From the NCBI GenBank assembly GCA_964528755.1, contig CAZGWN010000103.1, positions 1 to 7,460 of the forward strand: a DNA stretch of 7,460 bases, written 5' to 3'. Shown one piece after another: positions 1-5,485 of the stretch. The stretch's first letter is position 1. Every line of letters starts with the position of its first letter. Position numbers and translations under genes: made by a program. Source of the DNA: Raineyella sp964528755. GTDB lineage: Bacteria > Actinomycetota > Actinomycetes > Propionibacteriales > Propionibacteriaceae. The notes below the pieces were generated by a model, which was given only the letters and a program-made list of their open reading frames with translations, was not told the DNA's origin and made no database searches.

Positions 1-15
1 CATACGGTTAGCGTA
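1..15 (-). promoter_or_regulatory. Possible -10 box and start codon of a divergent gene leaving the window
   Basis: On the minus strand, TACGCT (15 to 10) is followed by six bases and then ATG (3 to 1). This is the same TANNNT-N6-ATG layout seen before blaI and the thiamine-binding gene. It would fit a leaderless gene transcribed leftwards, divergently from the BlaI-family gene. Nothing of its coding sequence is visible and no good -35 was found, so this is only a suggestion. Confidence 0.25.
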
Positions 16-107
16 GGACAACGCACCGACAAGACCGCACCGGGTGGCGCAACTCACACTCGGCATCGCGCCCGGACGAGGGATGCAGTGTGGCGCGCGT
101 GCCATAT

Positions 108-122
108 CTACGTACTGCGTAG
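108..122. promoter_or_regulatory. Operator-like inverted repeat in the blaI-family promoter
   Basis: The sequence CTACG-TACTG-CGTAG is an inverted repeat with perfect 5-bp arms and a 5-base spacer. It resembles the TAC/GTA-rich dyads bound by BlaI/MecI/CopY repressors. It overlaps the position where the -35 element would lie relative to the TAGGAT box at 143-148, so a bound dimer would block transcription. It could serve autoregulation and also control of a divergent gene to the left. The assignment is inferred from position and symmetry. Confidence 0.5.
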
Positions 123-142
123 TACTCCGTTGTTCGTTGCTC

Positions 143-148
143 TAGGAT
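143..148 (+). promoter_or_regulatory. -10 element for the BlaI-family gene, leaderless start
   Basis: TAGGAT fits the actinobacterial TANNNT -10 consensus and ends six bases before the ATG at 155. This places the transcription start at or next to the start codon, so the mRNA is probably leaderless. The GGATGG just upstream is too close to the ATG to serve as a normal ribosome binding site. Confidence 0.5.
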
Positions 149-154
149 GGCGTC

Positions 155-517
155 ATGCCGAACCTGGGGGACCTTGAGCTGCAGGTCATGGAGGTGCTGT
201 GGCGCACGGACCATGCGATGTCGGTCAGGGAGGTCCTGGCCGACCTGACCACGGGCCGCGAACTCGCCTACACCACCGTCATGACCGTGCTCGACAGACT
301 GTCGAAGAAGGGCCGGGTGACGCGCGAGCTCCAGGGCCGCGCCTGGTACTACCGGCCGGCCGAGTCCCGGGCGTCGCTGATGGCGGCCGAGATGATCGCC
401 GCCCTCACCGGGACACCCGAGCAGCGCCGGGCCGCCCTGGGGGAGTTCGCCCGCCAACTCGGAGAGGAGGACGCCGCGGCCCTGGGCGATCTGCTCGGCG
501 AACGCCGCCCCGTCTGA
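155..517 (+). CDS. BlaI/MecI/CopY-family transcriptional repressor
   Basis: This 120-residue protein has the size and layout of the BlaI/MecI family. An N-terminal winged helix-turn-helix covers about residues 3-70: LGDLELQVMEVLW opens helix 1, LAYTTVMTVLDRLSKKG is the recognition-helix region, and GRAWYYRPAESR forms the wing. A helical dimerisation tail follows. Family members bind palindromic operators as dimers and are usually released by proteolysis through a BlaR/MecR-type M56 metallopeptidase. No such peptidase or beta-lactamase gene is visible here, so the inducer and target are unknown. The ATG at 155 gives the standard family N-terminus and sits six bases after a -10-like box. An inverted repeat in its promoter suggests autoregulation. 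The next gene follows on the same strand after about 55 bp but seems to have its own promoter. Confidence 0.9.
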   Translation: MPNLGDLELQVMEVLWRTDHAMSVREVLADLTTGRELAYTTVMTVLDRLSKKGRVTRELQGRAWYYRPAESRASLMAAEMIAALTGTPEQRRAALGEFARQLGEEDAAALGDLLGERRPV

Positions 518-543
518 CCCCGTCCCTGACCACGCGTCCGGAT

Positions 544-570
544 CCCGCACCGGTTGGGTTAGGGTGCGGG
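544..570. repeat. 8-bp inverted repeat between blaI-like gene and symporter gene
   Basis: CCCGCACC (544-551) and GGTGCGGG (563-570) are perfect inverted arms around an 11-base spacer. The right arm ends two bases before the ATG at 573 and overlaps the proposed -10 box. In RNA read through from the upstream gene this would fold into a hairpin and could act as a terminator or mask the start. As DNA it could be an operator. There is no T-run after it. Confidence 0.45.
560..565 (+). promoter_or_regulatory. -10 element for the symporter gene
   Basis: TAGGGT matches TANNNT and ends seven bases before the ATG at 573, which predicts a leaderless transcript. This supports 573 over the in-frame GTG at 564, which would lie inside the promoter. 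No clear -35 is visible. Confidence 0.4.
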
Positions 571-572
571 CC

Positions 573-1562
573 ATGGCCATGCCCCGGATCCGTCTCGACC
601 CCTTCCTGATGGCGATCGTCGCCTCCGCGATCGTGGCCACCCTGTTGCCGGTACGCGGCGTGGGTGAACCGATCCTCGCCTGGGCCCAGCGCATCGGGGT
701 GTTCGTCCTCTTCTTCCTGTACGGCGCCCGGATGCACCCGCGCGAGACCTTCAACGGACTGCGGAACTGGCGGCTCCACCTCACCATCCTCGGCTTCACC
801 TACGTGGTGATGCCACTGATCGGGCTCGGGTTGGCGGTGCTCGTGCCGACCGGGATCATCAGCCCGGCCCTCTACACCGGGCTGCTGTACACCACCCTGC
901 TGCCCTCGACGGTGCAGTCGTCGGTGACCTTCACCTCCATCGCCCGGGGCAACGTCGCCGGCGCCGTCATCTCGGCGTCGGTCTCGAACCTGCTGGGGGT
1001 CTTCCTCACCCCGCTGCTCGTGCTGGCGCTGATGTCGACCACCGGCCACATGGGGGTCCAACCCGAGGCGATCCTCGACATCGCCGCCCAGATCCTGCTG
1101 CCCTTCATCCTGGGACAGCTGTCGAGGCGCTGGACGGCGTCGTGGGTGACCCGGCACCGCTCACCGCTGCGGCTGGTCGACCAGGGGGTGATCGTGCTGG
1201 TGGTCTACTCGGCGTTCTCCGCCGGCCGGCGTGAGCACATGTGGCAGACGGTGCTCTGGTGGCAGATCCTCGCGCTGGTGGGGGTGTGTCTGGTCGTCCT
1301 GGCCGTCATCCTGTCGCTGACCTGGTGGACAGCCGGACGGCTCGGCTTCGCCCGCGGGGATCGGATCGCCATCCAATTCTGCGGGTCGAAGAAGTCGCTG
1401 GCCACCGGTCTGCCGATGGCCGCGGTGCTGTTCGCCGGCCAGCCGATCGGACTGATCGCCCTGCCTCTGATGATCTTCCACCAGGCCCAGTTGATGGCCT
1501 GCTCGGCACTGGCCCAGCGCTATGCGAAGTCCGCTCCGGAGGAGGATCCCGCCACGTCGTAG
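573..1562 (+). CDS. Bile acid:sodium symporter family transporter (YfeH-like, SBF-like)
   Basis: The product is a 329-residue, very hydrophobic inner-membrane protein with about ten predicted membrane segments. It resembles E. coli YfeH and the SBF-like family, a branch of the bile acid:sodium symporter superfamily. Family hallmarks are visible: RLDPF near the N-terminus (7-11), LLPSTVQSSVTFTSIARGN (109-127), FCGSKKSLATGLPM (269-282) and IFHQAQL (301-307). Family length is about 330 residues, so it is complete. The natural substrate of this subgroup is not known and bile acids are unlikely; an organic anion coupled to a cation is the usual assumption. The start at 573 is preferred because of a -10 box at 560-565; the ATG at 579 is also possible. 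Its last 43 bp overlap the tail of the opposing reductase gene. The BlaI-family gene upstream may regulate it, but this is only positional. Confidence 0.88.
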   Translation: MAMPRIRLDPFLMAIVASAIVATLLPVRGVGEPILAWAQRIGVFVLFFLYGARMHPRETFNGLRNWRLHLTILGFTYVVMPLIGLGLAVLVPTGIISPALYTGLLYTTLLPSTVQSSVTFTSIARGNVAGAVISASVSNLLGVFLTPLLVLALMSTTGHMGVQPEAILDIAAQILLPFILGQLSRRWTASWVTRHRSPLRLVDQGVIVLVVYSAFSAGRREHMWQTVLWWQILALVGVCLVVLAVILSLTWWTAGRLGFARGDRIAIQFCGSKKSLATGLPMAAVLFAGQPIGLIALPLMIFHQAQLMACSALAQRYAKSAPEEDPATS

Positions 1563-2290
1563 CGCGCGAACACCCAGTCCCCGCCCTGCCACAACTCCTG
1601 CAGTCGCGCACGGACCGGTGGGTCGTACGTGTCTCCGGCGACGATGCCCGGACCATGACCGCCGACGGCGATCGGGGACAGCGTCACGAACAGTTCGTCG
1701 ACCACGCCGGCGCCGATCTCGGCATGCAGCACGGTCGGCCCGCCCTCGGACAGGATCCTGCTCGCCCCGCGTGCTCGCAACGCCTCCACCACGTTTGTCG
1801 GGGCGGGGTGGCCGTCGGGTCCGGCGGGAACCTCGACCAGCCTGGCGTACGGGGCCAGGGCCGCCCGACGGGCCGGATCCGCCCCCGGGCAGGTGAGCAC
1901 CCAGGGCCGGTCGCCCGGGCTCGCGTCGGCGAAGGCGGGCAGGGCCGGATCGAGGTCCAGCGCACCCGAGACGACCGCCAGCACCGGATGGGGGGCGCGA
2001 TCGACGGCGAGCCGCGCATCCCGGATCTCCCGGGGAAGCTCCAGGACACCGTAGCCCTCGGCCCGGATCGTGCCGGCACCGACGAGAACCACATCGCTCC
2101 AGCCGCGCAGCGCGGTGAGCATCGCCTGATCGGCGGGACCGGTCAAATCGCCCACCCGACCGCCGATGGTGGCATGTCCGTCGAGGGAGGTGACCATGTT
2201 CGCCCGTACCGCCGGCCGGTCGCCGAGCAACTGCATCAGGGCCAGTGGGTCGAGTGCGGGCCCCGCGATCAGTCGGACGAGTTCGCTCAT
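1520..2290 (-). CDS. Stand-alone pyrimidine reductase family protein (RibD C-terminal domain)
   Basis: This 256-residue protein matches the RibD C-terminal/dihydrofolate-reductase-like fold, without the deaminase domain of full RibD. Visible motifs are NMVTSLDG (31-38), DVVLVGAGTIRAEGYG (66-81), ILSEGGPTVLHAEI (179-192) and VDELFVTLSPI (197-207). These correspond to the NAD(P)H and substrate-binding loops of riboflavin-pathway reductases. Actinobacteria often carry such single-domain paralogues. It could reduce the ribosylamino-pyrimidine intermediate of riboflavin synthesis or another, unknown substrate. No other rib genes are in the window, so a dedicated riboflavin role is not shown. The ATG at 2290 is preceded by a strong AAGGAGG (2296-2302, minus strand) five bases away. 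The last residues (SSSGADFA) are encoded within the overlap with the opposing symporter gene. Confidence 0.85.
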   Translation of the reverse strand: MSELVRLIAGPALDPLALMQLLGDRPAVRANMVTSLDGHATIGGRVGDLTGPADQAMLTALRGWSDVVLVGAGTIRAEGYGVLELPREIRDARLAVDRAPHPVLAVVSGALDLDPALPAFADASPGDRPWVLTCPGADPARRAALAPYARLVEVPAGPDGHPAPTNVVEALRARGASRILSEGGPTVLHAEIGAGVVDELFVTLSPIAVGGHGPGIVAGDTYDPPVRARLQELWQGGDWVFARYDVAGSSSGADFA

Positions 2291-2295
2291 CTCCG

Positions 2296-2302
2296 CCTCC
2301 TT
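2296..2302 (-). promoter_or_regulatory. Ribosome binding site of the reductase gene
   Basis: AAGGAGG on the minus strand lies five bases before the ATG at 2290. It is a near-ideal Shine-Dalgarno sequence and fixes the start. It contrasts with the apparently leaderless gene that diverges from the same region. Confidence 0.8.
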
Positions 2303-2342
2303 CGGCGGGTCGTTCCCGGGCCGGCAGTCCCGCCGGGTCCCT

Positions 2343-2348
2343 ATCGTA
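2343..2348 (-). promoter_or_regulatory. Candidate -10 element for the reductase gene
   Basis: TACGAT on the minus strand (2348 to 2343) fits TANNNT and would start transcription near 2336, giving a leader of about 45 bases that contains the AAGGAGG. It lies only 16 bp from the divergent TACCGT box at 2365-2370, so the two promoters would overlap. No convincing -35 was seen. Confidence 0.3.
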
Positions 2349-2364
2349 CGGGTCGGGCACGGAC

Positions 2365-2370
2365 TACCGT
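2365..2370 (+). promoter_or_regulatory. -10 element for the thiamine-binding protein gene
   Basis: TACCGT matches TANNNT and ends six bases before the ATG at 2377, predicting a leaderless mRNA. The GGAGG at 2371-2375 is only one base from the ATG, too close to work as a ribosome binding site. The string TACCGTGG recurs before copZ and dnaB. Confidence 0.45.
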
Positions 2371-2376
2371 GGAGGC

Positions 2377-2685
2377 ATGCTGGTGGCCTTCTCCGTAGCC
2401 CCTTCGGGGGGCAACAATCCCGACGCCTCGTTCCACAAGGCGGTCGCCGCGGCGGTCCGCATCGTCCGCGAATCCGGACTGCCCAACCAGACCGACGCCA
2501 TGTTCACCGTCCTCGAGGGCGAATGGGACGAGGTGATGGATGTCGTCAAGCGCGCCACCGAGGCCGTCCTGGCGTACGGGCCGCGGGTCTCGCTCGTGCT
2601 CAAGGCCGACATCCGACCCGGTCACACCGGGGAGATCACCGGAAAGGTCGCCCGCGTGGACGCGGAGTTGGCCTCCGGCGACTGA
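2377..2685 (+). CDS. Thiamine-binding protein, MTH1187/YkoF-type (DUF77)
   Basis: The 102-residue product has the pattern of the small MTH1187/YkoF-like thiamine-binding family, a ferredoxin-like alpha-beta fold that usually assembles as a tetramer. Recognisable parts are the N-terminal strand MLVAFSVAP, the segment LPNQTDAMFTVLEGEWDEVM (35-54), and SLVLKADIRPG (72-82) followed by the C-terminal helix GKVARVDAEL. Length is typical of the family, which is cytoplasmic and thought to bind hydroxymethylpyrimidine or thiamine rather than catalyse a reaction. The frame stays open upstream, but the ATG at 2377 gives the family N-terminus and follows a -10 box at leaderless spacing. It diverges from the reductase gene with 86 bp between starts, and its 3' end faces copA across a tandem repeat. 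Confidence 0.85.
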   Translation: MLVAFSVAPSGGNNPDASFHKAVAAAVRIVRESGLPNQTDAMFTVLEGEWDEVMDVVKRATEAVLAYGPRVSLVLKADIRPGHTGEITGKVARVDAELASGD

Positions 2686-2707
2686 TGGGGCCGGGCCTGG
2701 TCGGCTC

Positions 2708-2751
2708 GGTCGGCCGGGGGCCCGTCGGCGGTCGGCCGGGGTCCCGTCGGC
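2708..2751. repeat. Two adjacent 22-bp direct repeats between convergent genes
   Basis: Units at 2708-2729 and 2730-2751 both begin GGTCGGCCGGGG and end CCCGTCGGC; they differ only at position 13 (G in the first, T in the second). A shorter GGTCGGC lies at 2699-2705. The second unit ends exactly at the copA stop codon. The array fills most of the 66-bp gap between the thiamine-binding gene and copA. It is GC-rich and locally self-complementary, with CGGGCC (2692-2697) able to pair with GGCCCG (2719-2724), so it may help stop transcription from either side. Confidence 0.75.
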
Positions 2752-5040
2752 TCAGTCGCGCAGTGCCCGGAAGCTCCGCAGCCGCAGGCTGTTCGTCACC
2801 ACGAACACCGAGCTGAAGGCCATCGCCGCGCCCGCGAACATCGGGTTGAGGTAGCCCAGCGCCGCGAGCGGGATCATCGCCACGTTGTAGCCGAATGCCC
2901 ACACCAGGTTCCCCCGGATCGTCCGCAGCGTCGCCCGGGAGAGCCGGATCGCGTCCACCGCGCCCATCAGGTCGTTGCCGACCAGGGTCAGGTCGCCGGC
3001 CTCGATCGCGGCGTCGGTCCCGGCGCCCATCGCGATCCCCAGGTCCGCGGTGGCCAGTGCGGCCGCGTCGTTCACGCCGTCGCCGACCATCGCGACGGTC
3101 CCCCCGGCCCGTTGCAGCTCGCGTACCACGCGGACCTTGTCCTCCGGCAGGACCTCGGCGCGGACGTCGTCGATGCCGACCTCGGCGGCAACGGCCGCCG
3201 CCGCGGTCCGGTTGTCCCCGGTGAGCAGGACCGTCCGCAGGCCGAGCCGGCGCAGCGCCCCGATGGCCCGCGCCGATGAGGCCCGGATGGTGTCGGCGAC
3301 CGCGATCGTCCCGATGACCCGATCGTCCACGGCGACCAGGACCGCCGTACGCCCGGCCGACTGCGCTTCCGCCATCGCCACCGAGAGCGGATCGGGGACT
3401 GCCAAGCCGGCGGAGGCCATCAGCGCCGGCCGCCCGACCAGCACCGTACGTCCGTCGACGGTGGCTCTGACCCCGTGACCCGGGATCGCCTCCACGGCCT
3501 CCGCCCCGGGAAGGTCGGACCCGCCGGAGACCTGCTCGGCCGCCGCGGTGATGGCTCGCGCGATCGGGTGTTCCGAGCCCGACTCGGCGGCCCCCGCCGC
3601 CCGCAGCAGCTCGACCCGTTCGGTTCCTGGGGCGGAGACGACGGACGCGACGCCCATCCGGCCCTCGGTGACGGTCCCGGTCTTGTCGAGGACCACGGTC
3701 TCGACCCGTCGGGCCTGTTCCAGGATCTGCGGGCCGCGGATGACGATGCCCAACTGCGCGCCCCGGCCGGAACCGACCATCAGCGCCGTCGGTGTCGCCA
3801 GCCCGAGGGCGCACGGGCAGGCGATGATGAGCACCGCGACCGCCGCCTGGACCGCGGTGCCCGGCGCAGCTCCGACGGCCAGCCAGACCGCCAGGGTCAG
3901 GGCCGCGAGGACCAGCACGACGGGCACGAAGACGCCCGACACCCGGTCGGCGAGCCGCTGCACGGGGGCCTTGGTGGCCTGGGCGGCCTCGACCAGGGCG
4001 GCGATCCTGGCCAGGGTCGTGTCGGAGCCGACCCCGGTGGCGCGAACCACCAGCCGTCCGTTGGCGTTCACCGCCCCACCGACCACCCGGTCCGAGGGCC
4101 CGATCTCGACGGGAACGGACTCGCCGGTGAGCAGCGACATGTCGACCGCGCTGACACCGTCGGTGACGGTCCCGTCGGCGGCAACCTTCTCGCCTGGACG
4201 GACGACGAACAGGTCGCCGACCGCCAGCTCCTCGATCCCGACCCGCTCCTCCCGGCCGTCGCGCAGGACGCTGACCTGCTTGGCTCCGAGTGCGAGCAGG
4301 GCCCGCAACGCCGAGCCGGAGGCATGCTTGGCCCGGGCTTCCATCCACCGGCCCGCGAGCAGGAAGGTGACGATCGCGGCCGCCGCCTCGAAGTAGGTGG
4401 AACCGTCGCCGCCGTGGCGCTCCAGGCCGATCCCGTCCGCCGGCATCCCGGTCCCGGCCATTCCCGCGCCGCCGGCGCCCCCGAACAGCAGGGCGTACGT
4501 GGACCAGCCGAAGGAGGCCAGCACGCCCAGGCTGACAAGGGTGTCCATGGTCGCCGCACCATGACGCAGGTTGATCCACGCGGCGCGGTGGAAGGGCCAG
4601 GCCCCCCACGTGACGACCGGGATGGTCAGGACGAAGGCGACCCACGGCCAGCCCGCGAACTGCACCGCGGGCACCATGCCGAGCACGATCACCGGGATGG
4701 CGAGGACCGCGGAGACCACGAACCGCACCAGCCATCCACGGGCGCCGGACCCGTCGTCCCCGGAGGTCGGTCTCGTCCGGGTGATGCGGCGCGGTGAGGC
4801 GTGGTAGCCGGCATGTTCCACCGCCTCGATCAGGCGGTCCGTGCCGATCCCGGCCGCCGGATCCATCTGGACGTCCGCGACCTCGGTGGCGAAGTTGACG
4901 GTGGCCCGCACGCCGTCGAGCCGGTTGAGCTTCTTCTCGATTCGTGCCGCGCACGACGAACACGTCATCCCCTCGATGTCGAGGCGGACATGGTCGCGGT
5001 GGCTCGGCTCCTGCGGCGCGACAGGCATCTGGACGGACAT
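2752..5040 (-). CDS. copA: Copper-exporting P1B-1-type ATPase CopA
   Basis: This 762-residue membrane ATPase pumps Cu(I) out of the cytoplasm. One N-terminal heavy-metal domain carries GMTCSSC (24-30, Cys27 and Cys30). The actuator domain has TGES (305-308). The membrane copper site shows CPC (408-410), YN (718-719) and MxxSS (Met740, Ser743, Ser744), the full P1B-1 signature for Cu(I). The catalytic core has DKTGT (Asp452 is the phosphorylated residue), SEHP (489-492) and GDGVND (653-658). Eight membrane segments are expected. The luminal loop around 184-214 is glycine-rich with several Met and His, which could assist metal release. The ATG at 5040 has GGGAGG five bases upstream, inside a CsoR-type operator. 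It is the last gene of the csoR-copZ-copA cluster, and CopZ is its likely copper donor. All catalytic residues are present and I see no frameshift. Confidence 0.97.
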   Translation of the reverse strand: MSVQMPVAPQEPSHRDHVRLDIEGMTCSSCAARIEKKLNRLDGVRATVNFATEVADVQMDPAAGIGTDRLIEAVEHAGYHASPRRITRTRPTSGDDGSGARGWLVRFVVSAVLAIPVIVLGMVPAVQFAGWPWVAFVLTIPVVTWGAWPFHRAAWINLRHGAATMDTLVSLGVLASFGWSTYALLFGGAGGAGMAGTGMPADGIGLERHGGDGSTYFEAAAAIVTFLLAGRWMEARAKHASGSALRALLALGAKQVSVLRDGREERVGIEELAVGDLFVVRPGEKVAADGTVTDGVSAVDMSLLTGESVPVEIGPSDRVVGGAVNANGRLVVRATGVGSDTTLARIAALVEAAQATKAPVQRLADRVSGVFVPVVLVLAALTLAVWLAVGAAPGTAVQAAVAVLIIACPCALGLATPTALMVGSGRGAQLGIVIRGPQILEQARRVETVVLDKTGTVTEGRMGVASVVSAPGTERVELLRAAGAAESGSEHPIARAITAAAEQVSGGSDLPGAEAVEAIPGHGVRATVDGRTVLVGRPALMASAGLAVPDPLSVAMAEAQSAGRTAVLVAVDDRVIGTIAVADTIRASSARAIGALRRLGLRTVLLTGDNRTAAAAVAAEVGIDDVRAEVLPEDKVRVVRELQRAGGTVAMVGDGVNDAAALATADLGIAMGAGTDAAIEAGDLTLVGNDLMGAVDAIRLSRATLRTIRGNLVWAFGYNVAMIPLAALGYLNPMFAGAAMAFSSVFVVTNSLRLRSFRALRD

Positions 5041-5042
5041 GC

Positions 5043-5059
5043 ATACCTCCCGGGGGTAT
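5043..5059. promoter_or_regulatory. CsoR-type operator 1, overlapping the copA ribosome binding site
   Basis: ATACCTCCCGGGGGTAT is a 17-bp inverted repeat with a single mismatched pair around its central base. It matches the known CsoR operator style, TACC...GGTA arms around a G/C-rich core. It lies 3 to 19 bp before the copA ATG and contains the minus-strand GGGAGG (5051 to 5046) used as the copA ribosome binding site. Binding by apo-CsoR here would repress copA until Cu(I) is bound. Confidence 0.75.
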
Positions 5060-5068
5060 CTTTCGAAG

Positions 5069-5074
5069 AGAGTA
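5069..5074 (-). promoter_or_regulatory. Candidate -10 element of copA
   Basis: TACTCT on the minus strand (5074 to 5069) fits TANNNT and would start transcription near 5062, between the two operators. Its upstream end overlaps operator 2 at 5073-5074. The -35 region would fall near 5092-5097 and has no good match. This is inferred from spacing. Confidence 0.4.
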
Positions 5075-5088
5075 CACCCCGGGAGGTA
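5073..5088. promoter_or_regulatory. CsoR-type operator 2 in the copA promoter
   Basis: TACACCCCGGGAGGTA has TAC/GTA ends and a CCCGGG core, with two mismatched pairs between them. It is a weaker relative of operator 1, about 29 bp away centre to centre. Its right part (CCCCGGGAGGTA, 5077-5088) is the exact reverse complement of the left part of operator 1 (5044-5055). It overlaps the proposed -10 element. Confidence 0.65.
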
Positions 5089-5123
5089 GGCAGATCTGGG
5101 GGGCCCCGGGCCGACTTCCCGCG

Positions 5124-5158
5124 GGCGTCCCCGGTCGGAGCGGAGACCGGCCCACGCC
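5124..5158 (-). terminator. Hairpin after copZ, possible terminator
   Basis: CCGGTC (5131-5136) and GACCGG (5145-5150) pair around an 8-base loop, and an outer stem GGCGT (5124-5128) with ACGCC (5154-5158) extends it across a small internal loop. It starts about 16 bases after the copZ stop on the minus strand. No T-run follows, as is common for actinobacterial hairpin terminators. It may limit read-through from copZ into copA. Confidence 0.45.
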
Positions 5159-5174
5159 GGCCTCCCGATTGGGG

Positions 5175-5387
5175 TCAGGCCACGCTGACGGTGTAGTCCC
5201 CGGCCTCGTCCACAGCGGCTTCGATAGCACTGAACGGGACCTCGGTGGCGGACGTCACGGTCAGCGCGCCCGAGCCGAGGTCAACCTTCACATCGGAGAC
5301 GCCGTCGATGGCGCCGACCTCCTCCGTGACGGCGTGGACGCAATGCCCGCAGGTCATGCCCTTGACGGTGTACTGGGTGGTGCTCAT
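5175..5387 (-). CDS. copZ: Copper chaperone CopZ, single heavy-metal-associated domain
   Basis: The 70-residue product is one heavy-metal-associated domain of the ferredoxin-like fold. It contains GMTCGHC at 10-16, with Cys13 and Cys16 as the Cu(I) ligands, and ends in DEAGDYTVSVA, close to the family end. It should carry Cu(I) in the cytoplasm to the N-terminal domain or membrane entry site of CopA, and possibly to CsoR. The ATG at 5387 is preferred because GGAG lies five bases upstream and MSTTQYTVKGMTC is a normal family N-terminus. An in-frame GTG at 5423 would add 12 residues but has no ribosome binding site. The gene sits between csoR and copA on the same strand, with gaps of 98 and 134 bp that each contain a hairpin. 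Its sequence is not a copy of the CopA N-terminal domain. Confidence 0.93.
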   Translation of the reverse strand: MSTTQYTVKGMTCGHCVHAVTEEVGAIDGVSDVKVDLGSGALTVTSATEVPFSAIEAAVDEAGDYTVSVA

Positions 5388-5415
5388 GTTCTCTCCGGAG
5401 TTGTCGATCAACTGA

Positions 5416-5427
5416 GCCTCCACGGTA
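5416..5427 (-). promoter_or_regulatory. Possible copZ promoter element
   Basis: On the minus strand this reads TACCGTGGAGGC, identical over 12 bases to the stretch just before the thiamine-binding gene (2365-2376). TACCGT would act as a -10 box with a start near 5415 and a leader of about 28 bases containing the copZ GGAG. No good -35 and no CsoR-type operator is visible here. Confidence 0.3.
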
Positions 5428-5444
5428 CGTCCACCGGGCGCAAC

Positions 5445-5476
5445 ATCCGACGCCGGGGTCCGGCCGGGCGTCGGAT
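5445..5476 (-). terminator. Strong hairpin after csoR, likely terminator or attenuator
   Basis: ATCCGACGCC (5445-5454) and GGCGTCGGAT (5467-5476) are perfect 10-bp inverted arms around a 12-base G/C-rich loop. On the minus strand the hairpin begins nine bases after the csoR stop codon. The stem is long and GC-rich, but no T-run follows. It may reduce transcription into copZ, or protect the csoR mRNA end. Confidence 0.6.
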
Positions 5477-5485
5477 CCGTCCGGC

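Noticed and set aside
1161..2398. Long open frames on both strands across the symporter and reductase genes
   Set aside because: Their translations are Arg/Gly/Pro-rich shadows. The symporter and the reductase frames show clear family motifs.
3475..4797. Long plus-strand open frame opposite copA
   Set aside because: Low-complexity composition and no recognisable domain; antisense to an intact copA.
2636..5230. Very long open frame on the minus strand overlapping copA in another frame
   Set aside because: It is extremely rich in Arg, Gly and Pro and matches no family, while the copA frame carries all P-type ATPase motifs. It is a shadow caused by high GC.
5388..5423. Longer CopZ start at the GTG at 5423
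   Set aside because: No ribosome binding site before it and the extra 12 residues are not part of the chaperone fold; the ATG at 5387 has a good site.
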